Shown: one piece after another, positions 42,746-54,939 of the stretch
Position numbering within the stretch: the stretch's first letter is position 1
Layout: the number at the start of each line of letters is the position of its first letter
Assembly: GCF_025370935.1 (NCBI RefSeq)
Contig: NC_133479.1
Location: 18,344,850 to 18,408,849, forward strand
Length of the DNA: 64,000 nt
DNA from: Choristoneura fumiferana
Taxonomy: Eukaryota; Arthropoda; Insecta; Lepidoptera; Tortricidae
Direction: 5' to 3'
Position numbers and translations under genes: made by a program
The notes under the pieces: model-generated
The model's database searches: none
What the model saw: the letters and a program-made list of their open reading frames with translations, nothing else
Told to the model about the DNA's origin: nothing

Positions 42746-43470
42746 TAATAATTAAATAAACAAATTACATTAAATAATTGATTAAATGATATTAAAAAAA
42801 TAAATTAAAGTGAATTGAATCACAAATTAAACTGACTGAAATTAGCTACAAAGCCAAAAGTTAAAACTGCACATATTTTAAAAACTTGTCAATGAAAGTA
42901 TTGCCTACACGCTCCTTTTACAATAGCTGGTATAAGACGTTACATTAAATCAGCAAGCGTGCCTTATATGCTTAATGAAACAAAACCATTATTCATATGA
43001 TATTTTTTCATTCCGTACAAAATAACTTACACTCAATGAGTATTATCGGGCACTCAATACGGGCATAAAAGACAATAAAATACAACACAACCACGTAATC
43101 TTGAACTTGTCAAAGTTAAAACTATTGGAATATGAACCTTTACATCAAGCAACAACGTCGAGGTGATTGGGAAGGGGTTTTGTTTTAAGTTGGTGCTTCC
43201 TAAAGGTCTGCTTTTCTTTGTTGAGTGTCCAAAAATATGGCGGTTGGATCCGTTACGTCGCGGTATTTATTTGGCGATTCGAGATCTTGCAATTTTAAGG
43301 ACACCGTAGACGCGACCTTTTTCACGGCATTTAAAAAGGACTGTATATCTTTGAGTGAGTTGTTTTGTTGTTACAACATTTTGACGATATGGTTAATGCA
43401 AAAGTCCTTGTAGTTTTAGTTTTCGATACTCAGTTTTCAGTTTAAGTTTTTGCAGAAGTGAATTCCTAAA
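42746..43470. other. Intergenic, nothing recognised
   Basis: AT-rich. The 62-codon ORF at 43225-43413 has no recognised motif. Confidence 0.35.
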
Positions 43471-44080
43471 GTTGCGGTGCCGTGGTGGTTTGATCTATGG
43501 CCCCTCAAGCAAAGGATCATGTGTTCGAGGTGAGGCTCACAGCGGGCTCAATTATCACACAGGACACTGAACACCAAATTGACCTAGTCCCAAAGTAAAT
43601 AAAGCTTGTGTTATGGTTACCATGCAGTGAATAAACAAATACACACACAAACATCACGCCTGTGTATTCCCAAATGGGGTAGGCAGAGCACACGAAACGT
43701 TACCGCTTCGGAGCCACTTTTAGCAATTTTAGGTTTTAAGTTTGACAAAAACGGTACTATAGACCCAAACGGTTTATACACCCAAGACTCAAGAGCTACG
43801 AGTAACATTCATATTTTTCATACAGATAAATAAATACATAAATAAATATCATGGGATCTAGACCTAGTCACAAACAAAGCAAAGCTTTTATTTTGGATAC
43901 TAGGCAACGGATAAACATACTTATATAAACAAACACATACTTACAACAACAACACATTACACTCATACTTAGAACAAACATTCGTATTATTCATTCAAAT
44001 AAGTATCTGCCTCGGCCGGAAATCGAAACCGGGACGTCATCCGGTCGTCAGACATCTACTTTGACCGAAGATCGAACCCG
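43471..44080. repeat. Cluster of SINE fragments
   Basis: 43476-43540 is a plus-strand SINE head (gccgtggtggtttgatctatgg). 43573-43850 is a minus-strand copy of the second SINE family, interrupted near 43645-43770 by 'catcacgcctgtgtattcccaaatgggg', another common repeat. 43850-44075 is a further minus-strand copy with box B (tcgaaaccgg at 44023). Confidence 0.6.
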
Positions 44081-44543
44081 GCACCTCAATCTTTTGAACA
44101 TGCACCTTCGGAATACAACGCCTGAATCAATCAATTCGGACATAATCTCGTTTGCAACGTCGCATTTCGTTTCTCCGCCCTTTTTAAGGATCAAGATGGC
44201 CGATTGCGCGTGCGACAGTCATAAGTCACGCTGGCACTGAAGTCACAAATCCTTAAACTTATAGCCTATTAAATACAATATCCTAATGCGGTGTTTCTAG
44301 AACAATCCAACACCATTAACAGAGTGTCTGTCAATCACATAGCACGCTGAGGGTACTTGCATGTCATTCACGCCGCTATCGGGGCCTAAGACGATGCTAT
44401 CGGCTGTTCAATGGGATTCCGGGACTAAGGTTCCCTGGGAAATTTAAGGTGCATTCGTTGTTGAAAAATTTATATTGGCGTTTGCTCTACCCGATAGCAA
44501 AATATGCTAGTGTCATAAAAAAAATCTAATTTACCTACCCCTT
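44081..44543. other. Intergenic, nothing recognised
   Basis: No gene or clear element. Confidence 0.35.
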
Positions 44544-45155
44544 GTTTCACTATCCGTTGATACAATTTGTCTGACGGATAAAAATGTGATGCCGTCTCTG
44601 TTTGTTTTGTTCGAATAGACGGAGACGGCATCACATTTATCCGTCAAATAAAATTATTCCACGGGTGGTGAAACACCCTTAGTGTTTTAGTCTTATTAAT
44701 GTACGGTGGTGGCACTAATGGAACCAAATAAATCTTTCTTTCGTTCTTTAAATACTTTCTGATAAACTAACTCAAAGGTTAAGGGGCTCACCACCCATTG
44801 ACTAATTTTATTTGACGGATAAATGTGATGCCGTCTCCGTCTATTCGAACAAAACAAACAGAGACGGCATCACATTTATCCGTCAAATAAAATTAGTCAA
44901 TGGGTGGTGAGCCCCTTAACCTTTGAGTTAGTTTATCAGAAAGTATTTAAAGAAAGAAAGAAAGATTTATTTGGTTCCATTAGTGCCACCACCGTACATT
45001 AATAAGACTAAAACACTAAGGGCTGTTTCACCACCCGTGGAATAATTTTATTTGACGGGTAAATGTGATGCCGTGGACGTCTATTCGAACAAAACAAACA
45101 GAGACGGCATCACATTTATCCGTCAAATAAATTTAATCAATGGATAAGTGAAACA
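44544..45155. repeat. ~610-bp near-perfect palindrome made of MITE copies
   Basis: The two ~305-bp arms are inverted copies centred near 44849; 44757-44776 (tctgataaactaactcaaag) and 44921-44940 sum to the centre exactly, as do other pairs out to 44700/44997, with a single-base indel further out. Three shorter palindromes (gatgccgtctc...gagacggcatc) lie inside at about 44587-44640, 44826-44873 and 45066-45113; these are the centre of a foldback MITE also present at 56510-56620. Transcripts would fold into a long hairpin. Confidence 0.9.
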
Positions 45156-45267
45156 AATAAAAAAAAATAGACTCAGCACGTGTTGCCACACGTAATGTAA
45201 GTACAGCAACGCTGGTTTTCTATGGAGCCCACACGTATTGGACATTATTTTCTTTTTGTCAATAAAA

Positions 45268-45722
45268 CAAATAGCTTCGCGCGCGTAAATCATTAGATAC
45301 AAGTATTGAAATTTCGGGATTTTATTAATTCTTGTGGGAATTCCCAAAAACTACATCGTGGTTTTTGTTGACGTTAAATTAAAACACCCATGTCAAATTT
45401 CATGACTCTAAACGCAGCGGTTATTAGGTCGAGATTTTATCCCTATTCCGCAAGAACATCGGGGTATAAAGTAGCCTGTGTGTTATTCCAGACGCCCTCC
45501 TATCTACATACCAAATTTCATGACTCTAAGCCCAGCGGTTGCTATTTAGAGATTTTATCCCTGTCCCGTGGAAATATCGTAATAAAAAGTATCCTATGTT
45601 TTAATCCAGGTTATAAACTAACTTTTTGCCCAATTTTATCCAAATCAGTCCAGCCGTGTCAGCGTGAAGAAGTAACAAACATACTCACAAACTTTCACAT
45701 TTATAATATTAGTAGGATTAGC
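45268..45722 (+). repeat. Composite interspersed repeat
   Basis: Family of 9485-10130: 'aatagcttcgcgcgcgtaaatc', internal units, end 'cacatttataatattagtaggatta'. Confidence 0.7.
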
Positions 45723-45831
45723 TAGTTAAAGGTTGGTGTTACGTCGCGCCGTGCGCGTGACTCCTTAATTCTGACGAGCTTCATTTTTGTCATTTTTTGG
45801 ATGAATGACAAAAGAAAAAAAGCTTGTAATG

Positions 45832-46055
45832 ACTAGCTTTTGCTCGCAGCTTCGCCCGCGTGGAACTCGGTTATCGCGCGCTGTTCCCTCAGGAACTGTG
45901 CATTTTCCGGGACAAAAAGTAGCCTATGTCACTCTCTGGCCCATAAACTATCTCTATGCCAAAAATCACGTGGATCCGTCGCTCCGTTTCGACGTGAAAG
46001 ACGAATAAACATACAAACACACACACTTTTGCATTTATAATATTAGTATAGTATG
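45832..46055 (+). repeat. Related short interspersed repeat
   Basis: 'ctagcttttgctcgcagcttcgcccgcg' to 'tttgcatttataatattagtat', 224 bp. It shares both ends with the composite family but has a different body (tgtcactctctggcccataaac). The minus-strand copy at 50880-51105 has a LINE tail inside it. Confidence 0.7.
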
Positions 46056-46849
46056 GATTTAACTGACAGTTTTCTTTTTTTTTACAATTGTTATTTTAAT
46101 TAAAAATAAACAAGAACACATAGAAAAAATAAACAGAAAATAAATTATTGGAATCGAAACCGGGTAACAAAAAAAAAAATTGCGTTTCGAACATATAAAA
46201 TACAGCCAGTATTAAATCATCTAAATAAAATGTAAAACTGGTTTTAAAAAATACACACAACCTACTTTAAGCTGTAGTGTAATCGATTCTACTCATGATT
46301 CTGAGCAAGCTACTTTCAGATTTTTAGTTATTTAATTAACATCTTGTATTTTTTTGGGATTCTCTTGCATTCCCATCTCACTTGCATGAGTCCTTCTCCT
46401 TAAACAGCAGTTATTCCACCATCGTGTCAGGCCCGTGTGACCAACGGAGGCCCAACTAATTGTTTCCGAAGCAATAATTGCCTTTCCAGACTTAATAGGG
46501 CCATTAGAAGCCTCTGCGCTTTGCGGTCCGCTTAATTATTGCGAAGACTTAAACTTTAAGTGTATTGGCTTTGTTTTTGAAGCTGTTAGGTTTTTAATGT
46601 TTGCTAATTATTCCATTTATTTCAGTTCACCGACTATCTGGAAACTATGCAAGTTGAAGTGGCAATGGGGCGGTCCCGCCTTTCAAAACTATCCTATAGC
46701 ACCCTATAGGTTAGGTTAGCATTATTCAGTTGCGAAATGAACCATTTGGGAAAAAAGTTACAGGGATGTTTAGTCAAAGTAACCCAACCATTTGTTAAAA
46801 TATTCCGAAATAATTTTGAACTAACTTGTACTTCTTACCTACTTCTTTT
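46056..46849. other. Intergenic with MITE and LINE remnants
   Basis: 46260-46345 is the right part of the MITE at 1008-1488. A LINE fragment (aagttgaagtggcaatgggg) lies at about 46650-46680. GGTTA motifs at 46709. No gene. Confidence 0.4.
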
Positions 46850-46854
46850 TTTTA

Positions 46855-47232
46855 TGGTATAGGGGGCAAACGAGCAGACGGATCGCCTGATGGTAAGCGA
46901 CTACCGTCGCCCATGGACACCTGCAACACCAGAAGAGTCACAAGTGCGTTGCCGGCTTTAAGGTAGGAGTACGCTCTTTTCTTGAAAGCTTGAAGGTCAT
47001 ATCGGTCCGGGAATACCACAGGCGATAGTTCATTCCAGAGTTTAGCTGTGCGAGGCAGGAAATTTCTGGAAAAACGCACAGTTGAGGACCGCCAACCATC
47101 TAAATGTTGAGGACGGAAGTGTTGTCGCGTAGGCCGCGTAGGATGCACAGTGAAGCTACATTTCTACGCGGCGCTAAAGAGTCAAGTCGATCAGAAACTC
47201 GTTGGCAGCCGACTATTCGAGTCGCACCGTTG
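46855..47232 (-). pseudogene. CR1/Jockey-like LINE ORF2 C-terminus and tail
   Basis: The minus-strand frame includes FSRNFLPRTAKLWNELSPVV, then FPDRYDLQAFKKRAYSYLKA, the usual end of this class of ORF2, preceded after a frame change by LDSLAPRRNVASLCILRGL. The tail 'gggcgacggtagtcgcttaccatcagg...cgtttgcccc' follows. It is 5'-truncated with at least one frameshift. Confidence 0.75.
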
Positions 47233-49112
47233 GCACTTGGCACCGTTTACTTCCATATCGCTCGTTGCCGCGAAAACGAAAACGTTCAAGCGAATCGAAA
47301 CCCTCGAAAACAATCAAGCATCGTCGTGAGAACTTCTCAGATCGTGAAACTTTTGATGCACTCCCAGATATTATCAGCTTCTGCTATGACGAACGGTCGT
47401 CCTAACTGCGAATTTATTCATAAACAGCGAGAAATCGAGATCTTGAGCGGTCACGATCGATTGTTGCCATTCGAATAGATTTTAATGATCCCCGTTTTAA
47501 TGAAGAACGGGATCTGTTTAGTCATTATGGTATTCGATCGGATTAATTTGGGTAAACGACGATTGGAATGAGTTGGTTTTGATGCATTCTCACGGTATTT
47601 ACATAGGTATAGATTTCTATAATTTAAAACTTTAGCATCTTTAGTGGCTACTGTAAATGGTAATTTATTGATAAGACTAATTTATTTTCGCCGCTTAGCG
47701 TATTTATCCCGTGGATATTTCACACATCCGTCATTATTTGTTACCTTTATCATAAAGAGAGCCTGAGTCCATCAGCCAGTCATTAAAGATTATTCTTTTT
47801 TTAGACCACTTTGTATTATGAAAAATGCTATGATTGGCCTAAGGTGTGAAATTCTTCCGGAACATTTCAGAAGGTTTTAGGGTTTGTTTAACTAAACGCC
47901 TGAAAGGTTTTAATCTTTATTTTTTACTTACTTTTTGTAGTCATTCCTTTGACGCATTACTTTGAACATCGATAATTTGTTTACCACAATTAAAGATCCC
48001 GAAAAGCCGAAATACTATGGCAGAATTTGATCATTGAGAATTGGCCAATTGGATGACAATGCAAGTACAGTCAATAAAAAGCAATAAATTAAGGTAAGTT
48101 TTCTGGCGAGTGATTTTTTTTGTTCAGTTTATCCGTCAGTAACGAAAAGTTGTAACTTATCGACACGGAATCTCCATAATAAATAAATACAGTGGCTGTA
48201 TGTAACAACAGCAACTATAATACCTTATAGGACAATACGTATTCTATACTACCATCGAAACTCTTCGAGTGTTATACGCTGATATTATGCGACCTCAAGT
48301 TTATCGACGAATCTCGTGAAACTTGTGGAACATATAAAATATCCTATTAAAGGGAATTTAACGCGCAGAGAATTGATGTTTTACGTATCTTTTGTTTAAA
48401 ACATAATACACTTATGATGCCCCAATATGGGAAGTTGAGTGTGGTATTTACTTGTATACACCGACAACCACCGAATGTTTTTTCCTGTTAAAAATACTTC
48501 GTTTTGTTAACAAAAAATACGCATTTATGACCAAAATTTTTTATATACTTACGAGAACAGTATATTATATTTTAAATTGTCAACAGAGCTATGCGAGTTG
48601 AAGTTAATTCGAACGGTCAAAACTCATTTTCCAAGATTTGAAGCATACAAACTTTAAACACGCCTTTAAATATCAGAAAGATCTTGCCAATGAATTTTAT
48701 TGAACCTATATGGTATACCTATCTGTTTCTTTTTGAAGTACGAAATCCAAAAAAAAAAGTCAAATTGAGAACTTCTTTTTGAAGTCAATTAGCCCATAAA
48801 GCTTACCTACTAAGTTTATCATTGTCCATCTATGTAGGTACATAAATCTGTGCATGCGTGTTGGTATGTCTATGCCGCTCTAACGAGTGACTATCAGTGT
48901 ATCAGCAGCGGCACAATGCATAATTGTGCATTAATCACAGATGTTCGTGGCCCGTTACAATTTTATAAAAATTAAGCACTATAAACTTGATTTTGATTTA
49001 GTAAGTATCGGATTTGGGAGAATACACGAACGTCTTTATAGTTTAGTAAAAGAGTCAGCATGCTTTTATTTAGTTTAGTGTAGTAGTGGTGTAGTATAAC
49101 GGTCAGCATGTT
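47233..49112. other. Longest repeat-poor stretch, nothing recognised
   Basis: No gene. 47236-47480 is richer in GC and CpG than its surroundings and may be unique sequence; the 124-codon ORF overlapping it starts inside the LINE antisense and is not credible. Confidence 0.4.
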
Positions 49113-49345
49113 TTTAGGGTTCCGTAGCCAAAATGGCAAAAACGGAACCCTTATAGTTTCGCCATGTCTGTCTGTCCGTCCGCGGCTTTGCTCGGGGACT
49201 ATCAATGCTAGAAAGCTGTAATTTTGCACGCAATATATATGTAAACTATGCCGACAAAAAGGGTAATGTTACTTAATTTTTCGTAATGGCTACGGAACCC
49301 TATTTTGGGCGTGTCCGAGACGCTCTTGGCCGGTTTTTTTTTAGT
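49113..49345. repeat. Interspersed repeat of the 'ggttccgtagcc' family
   Basis: Starts 'tttttagggttccgtagccaaaatgg', includes 'gtctgtctgtccgtcc', ends 'atggctacggaaccctattt', 'gggcgtgtccgagacgctct', 'tggccggttttt'. A short minus-strand relative lies at about 50455-50545. Confidence 0.7.
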
Positions 49346-49447
49346 TGAGTCACCGGAAAAACCAAAGACGCTAGATGCTTTTGTTTACATTTTGTACATA
49401 TTTATACTGATTTAATGTGGTGAGGTATAGAGGTGCTTTATAGGAGA

Positions 49448-49680
49448 CTAGCTGTTGTCCGCGACTTTGTCCGCGTAGAATTCGTTTATCACTATCCCGC
49501 AGGAACTATGCAATTATCCGGGATAAAAACTATCCGGTGTCCTGCCTCGGGACTCAAATAATCTGTATAGGTAGGTACCGAATTTCATTTAAATTGGTTC
49601 AGCGGCTTAGACGTAAAGAGGTAATAAATAAACAAACAAACAAGTGAAGTTTCGCATTTAGTGAGTATATTATATTAAAA
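49448..49680 (+). repeat. Interspersed repeat
   Basis: 'ctagctgttgtccgcgactttgtccgcgtagaattc...ccgggataaaaactatcc...aattggttcagcggcttag'. Reverse-oriented relatives at 42540 and 63690. Confidence 0.65.
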
Positions 49681-49959
49681 ATCTTAAATATTTATATTTT
49701 TAATAAATCTATGAATTTAAGAAGAACTAGATTTAAGAAGTAATTTATCCGTTACAATACCTATATAATTTAAAAAAAACTTACCTAGCCGTAATAGTTT
49801 TCCTTGTAAAATTTTCAAACCAACAATTTAACTTTTAGAGGGAGGTGGGGGACGTATAATAATTTCAAAAGATCTATCTAACGATACCCCACACAAAAAG
49901 ATTAGACGAGAGAAAAAAAACACCCCTACTACTTTGAGAGGTATTCTTAAATAGTTCTG

Positions 49960-50375
49960 TTATTTGTGTCACAAGGGAGCAAAATGGTGTATTTACGGCG
50001 AGGGCGTACATTGAATCCAGAATGTAGCGAAGGATTCTGCAATAGAATCCTGAGCGTAGCGAGGGATTCTAAAGTAGAATCCTGAGCGTAATGAGGGATT
50101 CAAGTGTTAACGCCCAAGATGAAAATAATTTTGCTCCCGAGTGGCTCATACAACTTTTCACACCGAGCATTACGAAACTTGAAAAAAATATATCTAAATA
50201 TCATTAAAGAACAACCAGCATAGAAAATAGCGTGGCTTTACAATTATCAACTTCAAAAATTGACATTTGCAATAAAACACTTAGAAAAGCCTTGAACAGA
50301 AAAGTTGCACTTTGCTCCTTCTCGACAGGGAGGAAAAGTTACTTTTCTGAAGGAGAGGTGTGAAAAACATTTTTT
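49960..50375. repeat. Element with three 32-bp-spaced interrupted palindromes
   Basis: Units at 50013-50037, 50045-50069 and 50077-50101 each read GAATCC-(13 nt)-GGATTC with the middle 'tgagcgtagcgag' or close to it. Spacing is exactly 32 bp. The flanks 'agggagcaaaatggtgt' and 'attttgctcccgagtggc' are partly inverted. The wider boundaries are uncertain. Confidence 0.6.
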
Positions 50376-50879
50376 TCCACATTTTATTTTAACACTTTGT
50401 CGACATGATTGCTATATATAGTCATGTAAAATTACAGTTTTCTAGTACTAATAGTCTCTAAGCTAAGCAGCGGATGGACGGACCGACAAACATGGTAAAA
50501 CTATAAGGGTTCCGTTTCCGCCATTTTGGCTACGTAGCCCTAAAAACAATAAATACCGAAGAAAGTAGAAAGCCCTGTATTTCCAAACGTCAATAAAACA
50601 AATCCATCTCATTGTTGCAGAGTTTACGGCGCGTCTCTTTAATGGTATGATTGTCCGCATAATTGGTGGGCAACGTCATAAGTTCATTCAAATTATTGCT
50701 CCTGCGCCTTGATTTGTGTATGGCCTCTTAATGAGGCCTCCGTTTGGGATGAATGGTTCTAGAGTGAACTAAATTATGACGTAAACCATTTACCGACTAA
50801 ATTGAGTGAGTTTATACAGGCTGCGTATATTGTTTTCATCGTTAATGCTAACTGTAAGATCCAGCCGTGGGTAAAAGAT

Positions 50880-51105
50880 CCACACTAATATTATAAATAA
50901 GAAGTGTGTGTGTTTGTATGTTTATCCGTCTTTCACGTCAGTATAGAGATAGTTTACAATACAATACAAAAATTCTTTATTGCATACCACAAATCAGTAC
51001 AAAAATCTATCTAAAAAAATGTAGTAATCTATAAATCTAGTTTGTGGGCAGAGAGTGACATAGGCTACTTTTTATCCCGGAAAAATACACAGTTCCCGAG
51101 GGAAC
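50880..51105 (-). repeat. Interspersed repeat with nested LINE tail
   Basis: Reverse form of the 45832-46055 repeat, interrupted at about 50957-51043 by 'acaatacaatacaaaaattc...aatctataaatct', a minus-strand LINE 3' end. 'tagttt' occurs on both sides, a likely short TSD. Confidence 0.65.
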
Positions 51106-51655
51106 TACTACTACTACTACTGGAGTACAAATTTATGGAAACTTAAAATAACCCATTTTTATCATTTCACCCACGCTCCATATTCATAAAGTTACACCAT
51201 TATTCTTTATTATTGAGTGACCCGATATAAATAAATTCGGTATCAATATCACAAATGGGTATCGTTTTAACCGTGGCGCGATCGCGGCGGGCGATTTTAT
51301 AAATGAGCCCATTTAAGTATGGGCCGCTGTTATGGGCTGATCGAATTAAGGTACTGGTTGAAATACTAGGTGCTCCTCACGGCTTTGTTTTTACCCGACT
51401 GCAAGGAATGGTATTGTTATTTGTACAAGTAAGTAACAACAAACCTACAGCATGCCCTATAATTTACTATTTTTTTGGTGGATTCAAAATTTATTATATA
51501 GTACCCGGCCATAAAGATTACACATCGGTCTTTGGAAATAGACTCGGCTAATTTAAGCTTCGTAGAGCGTTATCACACTACTTATGTGACTTTCTTCAGT
51601 CGTTGTACAGGTGCAATAGAGTACGGACGCATTTAGATGAAAATATCCATACTTC
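51106..51655. other. Intergenic, nothing recognised
   Basis: No gene. The 82-codon ORF at 51303-51551 has no recognised motif. Confidence 0.35.
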
Positions 51656-53010
51656 CATACTATATCCTACTAATATTATAAATGTGAAAGTTTGTGAGTG
51701 AGTGAGTATGTTTGTTACTTTTTCACGCTGAAACGGCTGGACGGATTTGGATGAAATTTGGCAAAAAGTTAGTTTATAACCTGGATTAAAACATAGGATA
51801 CTTTTTATCCGGTATTCCCACGGGATAGGCATAAAATCGAAAAAACAACCTCTGGCTTAGAGTCATGAAATTTGGTATATAGGTAGTTGGACTTTTGGAA
51901 TAACAGATAGGTGACTTTTTGAGCCGATATTCCACGGGATACCTAGGGATAAAATCTTGAAATAACAACAGCAGGGCTTAGAGCCATGGAATTTAGTATG
52001 TAGGTAGCTGGACCTCTGGAATAACACATAGGCTACTCTTTATTCCCGATGTTCCCCCGGGATATGGATAAAATCTTGAAATAATAACCACTGGGCTTAG
52101 AGTCATGAAATTTGGTATGTAGGTAACTGGACGTCTGGAATAACACGTAAGGGATTTTTTGACTCGATATTCCCACGGGATACCTAGGGATAAAATCTCG
52201 AAATAACAACCACTGGGTTTAGAGCCATGAATTTTGGTATGTAGGTAGCTGGACCTCTGAAATAACACATAATCTATTTTTTACCCCGATATTCCCACGG
52301 GATAGGGATAAAATCTTGAAATATTAACCGCTGAGCTTAGAGTCATGAAATTTGGTATGTAGGAAGCTGGATGTCTAGAAAAACACATAGACGACTTTTT
52401 GACCCGATATTACCACGGGATACCTAGGAATAAAATTCGAAATAACAACCGCTAGACTTAGGGGCATTAAATTTGGATGTAGGTAGCCGTATGTCTGGAA
52501 TATAACATAAGTACGCTACTTTTTATCCCGATATTCTCACGGTATAGTTTTGTAACTTAGGGACCCCATACATCCCTGTATTATTATTATATTATTTCGT
52601 ATTTTTTCTTTAATTGTATACTGTAGTTTTTTAAGTATTTTATTTGTAATTATTTTATTTTGAAAAAATGACTTTCTGCCAAGTTCTTGCGGCGCATTCT
52701 TCTTGGCAATGATGGTCTTTTCCGAAAGCGCTGAGTATAAAAAATGACGTGTAAAAGTGCCCATTGCGGCCTATTTACTGAATAAATGATTTGAATTTGA
52801 ATTTTACATTTGAATTTGGATAGGGAACATTTTGAAACTTCAGCACTGGGTTTTAGAGTCTTGAATTTTGTACAGTTATTCAGAACACAACCTCAATGAA
52901 GCCCACGATATAAGTATTGGAAATTTCCAGGGGAATTTTGTAAAATCCCGAAAATTTAAATTGCAGCTACCACACAATAGTTTACGCGTGCGAAGCCGCG
53001 GGTAAAGCTA
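51656..53010 (-). repeat. Composite repeat, expanded array, unit 1
   Basis: Reverse orientation of the 9485-10130 family with about seven ~120-bp monomers (ggtatgtaggtagctggac, aataacacatagg, gatattcccacgggatag, gataaaatctcgaaataaca). A LINE tail (about 52545-52800: ttgtaacttagggaccccat to aataaatgatttgaatttga) is inserted between 'ggtatag' and 'ggataggga'. It ends 'tttacgcgtgcgaagccgcgggtaaagctag'. Confidence 0.85.
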
Positions 53011-53012
53011 GT

Positions 53013-53520
53013 AATATTATAAATGCGAAAGTAAACTCTGTCTGTCTGTCTGTCTGTCTGTCTGTTAAGCTTTCACGCCTAAACTGCTAAACTGATTTTG
53101 ATGAAATTTGGTACAGAGATAGATAGACCTTGGGAAAGAACATAGGCTACCTTTTATCGCGAAAAAGAGGCTTTAAGGGGTTGAAATAGGGGATGAAGTT
53201 TATATGGTGGATAGTTCATCGCTGTCAAAGATAAAACTATGAAACTTGGCATTTAAGCACTTAATAAGAAATCCATACTAATATTATAAATGCGAAAGTA
53301 ACTCTGTCTGTCTGTCTGTTACGCTTTCACGCCTAAACCGCTGAACCGATTTTGATGAAATTAGGTACAGAGATAAAATAGACCCTGGGAAATAACATAG
53401 GCTATCTTTTATTGCGAAAAAGAGGCTTGAAGGGGTTGAAATAGGGGATGAAAGTTTATATGGTGGAAGTTCGTCCCTGTCGAAGATAAAACCATGAAAC
53501 TTGGCATTTAGGCACTTAAT
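53013..53520 (-). repeat. Two tandem copies of a ~265-bp repeat
   Basis: Both copies (about 53013-53273 and 53274-53520) run 'aatattataaatgcgaaagtaa', (CTGT)n, 'cacgcctaaac.gctgaaccgatttt', 'aaagaggctt.aaggggttgaaataggggatgaa', 'gaaacttggcattta'. They sit between the two large array units. Confidence 0.8.
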
Positions 53521-53524
53521 CCTA

Positions 53525-54870
53525 CTATCCTACTAATATTATAAATGTGAAAGTTTGTGAGTGAGTGAGTGAGTGAGTGAGTGAGTATGTTTGTTACTTC
53601 TTCACGCTTAAACGCTATACGGATTTGGATGAAATTTGGCGGAAAGTTAGTTTATAACCTGGATTAAAACATAGGAACTTTTATCCCGATATTCCCACGG
53701 GATAGGGATAAAATCTCGAAATAACAACCGCTAGGCTTAGAGTCATAAAATTTGGTATGTAGGTAGTTGGACGTCTGGAATAAAGCATAGGCGACTTTTT
53801 GACCCGATATTCCCACGGGATACCTAGGGATAAATCTTTAAATAACAACCGCTGGGCTTTGAGCCATGAAATTTAGTATGTAGGTACTGGACCTCTGGAA
53901 TAACACCATAAGCTACTTTTTATTCCGATATTCCAACGGGATAGGGATAAAATCTCGAAATAACAACCGCTGGGCTTAGAGTCATGAAATTTGGTATGTA
54001 GGTAGTTGGGACGGCTGGAATAACACATAGGTAACTTTTTGACTCGATATTCCCACGGGATACCTAGGGATAAAATCTCGAAATAATAACCGCTGGCTTA
54101 GAGTCATGAAATTTGGTATGTAGGTACTGGACATCTGGAATAACAATTAAGTGACTTTTTGACCCGATATTCCTACGGGATAACTAGGGATAAATCTCGA
54201 AATAACAACCACTGGGCTTAGAGCCATGAAATTTGGTATATAGGTAGCTGACCTCTGGAATAATACATAGGCTACTTTTTATTCCGATATTCCACGGGAT
54301 AGGGATAAAATCTCGAAAATAACAACCGCTGGGCTTAGAGGCTGAAATTTGGTATGTAGGTAGCCGGACGTCTGGAATAGCACATACGCTACTTTTTATC
54401 CGATATTTCCACGGGATAGTTTTGTAACTAAGGGACCCCATACATCCGTGTATTTATATTATTATTATTTTGTATTTTTTCTTTAATTGTATACTTGCTG
54501 TAGTTTATTATTTTATTTTGAAATAAAATGACTTTCTGCCAAGCTTCTTGCGGCGCATTCTTTTTGGCAATGATGGTCTTTCCGAAAGCGCTGGTATTTT
54601 AAAAATGACGTGTAAAAGTGCCCATTACGGCCTATTTACTGAATAAATGATTTGAATTTGAATTTGGATAGGGAAATTTTTTGAAATTTAGCACTGGGTT
54701 TAGAGTCTTGAATTTTGCCACAGTTATTCACAACACAACCTCAATGAAGACCACGATATAAATTTTGGAAATTTCCAGGGGATTTTGTAAAATCCCGAAA
54801 ATTTCAATTGCAACTACCAGACCGAATAGTTTACGCGTGCGAAGCCGCGGGTAAAAGCTAGTATATAATA
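53525..54870 (-). repeat. Composite repeat, expanded array, unit 2
   Basis: Same layout as 51656-53010: (GTGA)n end, about seven ~120-bp monomers, the same LINE tail at the same place (about 54418-54665), and the same terminal 'tttacgcgtgcgaagccgcgggtaaaagctag'. Small indels and substitutions distinguish the units. Confidence 0.85.
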
Positions 54871-54939
54871 AAGAGTTGTTGAAACCCCAAAACTTTAATG
54901 GCATCTTTAGGAAAAAGAGAAAATTATCCTTTATCTAGT

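Larger units (their letters stand above)
29107..42833. repeat. Copy A of large duplicated block
   Basis: This block is nearly identical, with small indels and scattered substitutions, to 57065-64000 in the same orientation. Relative to copy B it contains three large insertions: a 422-bp TIR element (31499-31920), about 370 bp at 31985-32355, and the Pao/BEL element (35384-41438 plus one TSD copy). The correspondence was read directly: 42833 aligns with the window's last base. Confidence 0.95.

Noticed and set aside
47104..47478. 124-codon plus-strand ORF
   Set aside because: Its first third is antisense to a LINE ORF2 remnant, and there is no motif, start context or splice site.
51656..54870. 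Regularly spaced repeats resembling a CRISPR array
   Set aside because: The units are ~120 bp, contiguous and diverged, without spacers, in a eukaryotic genome; they are tandem monomers of a composite repeat.
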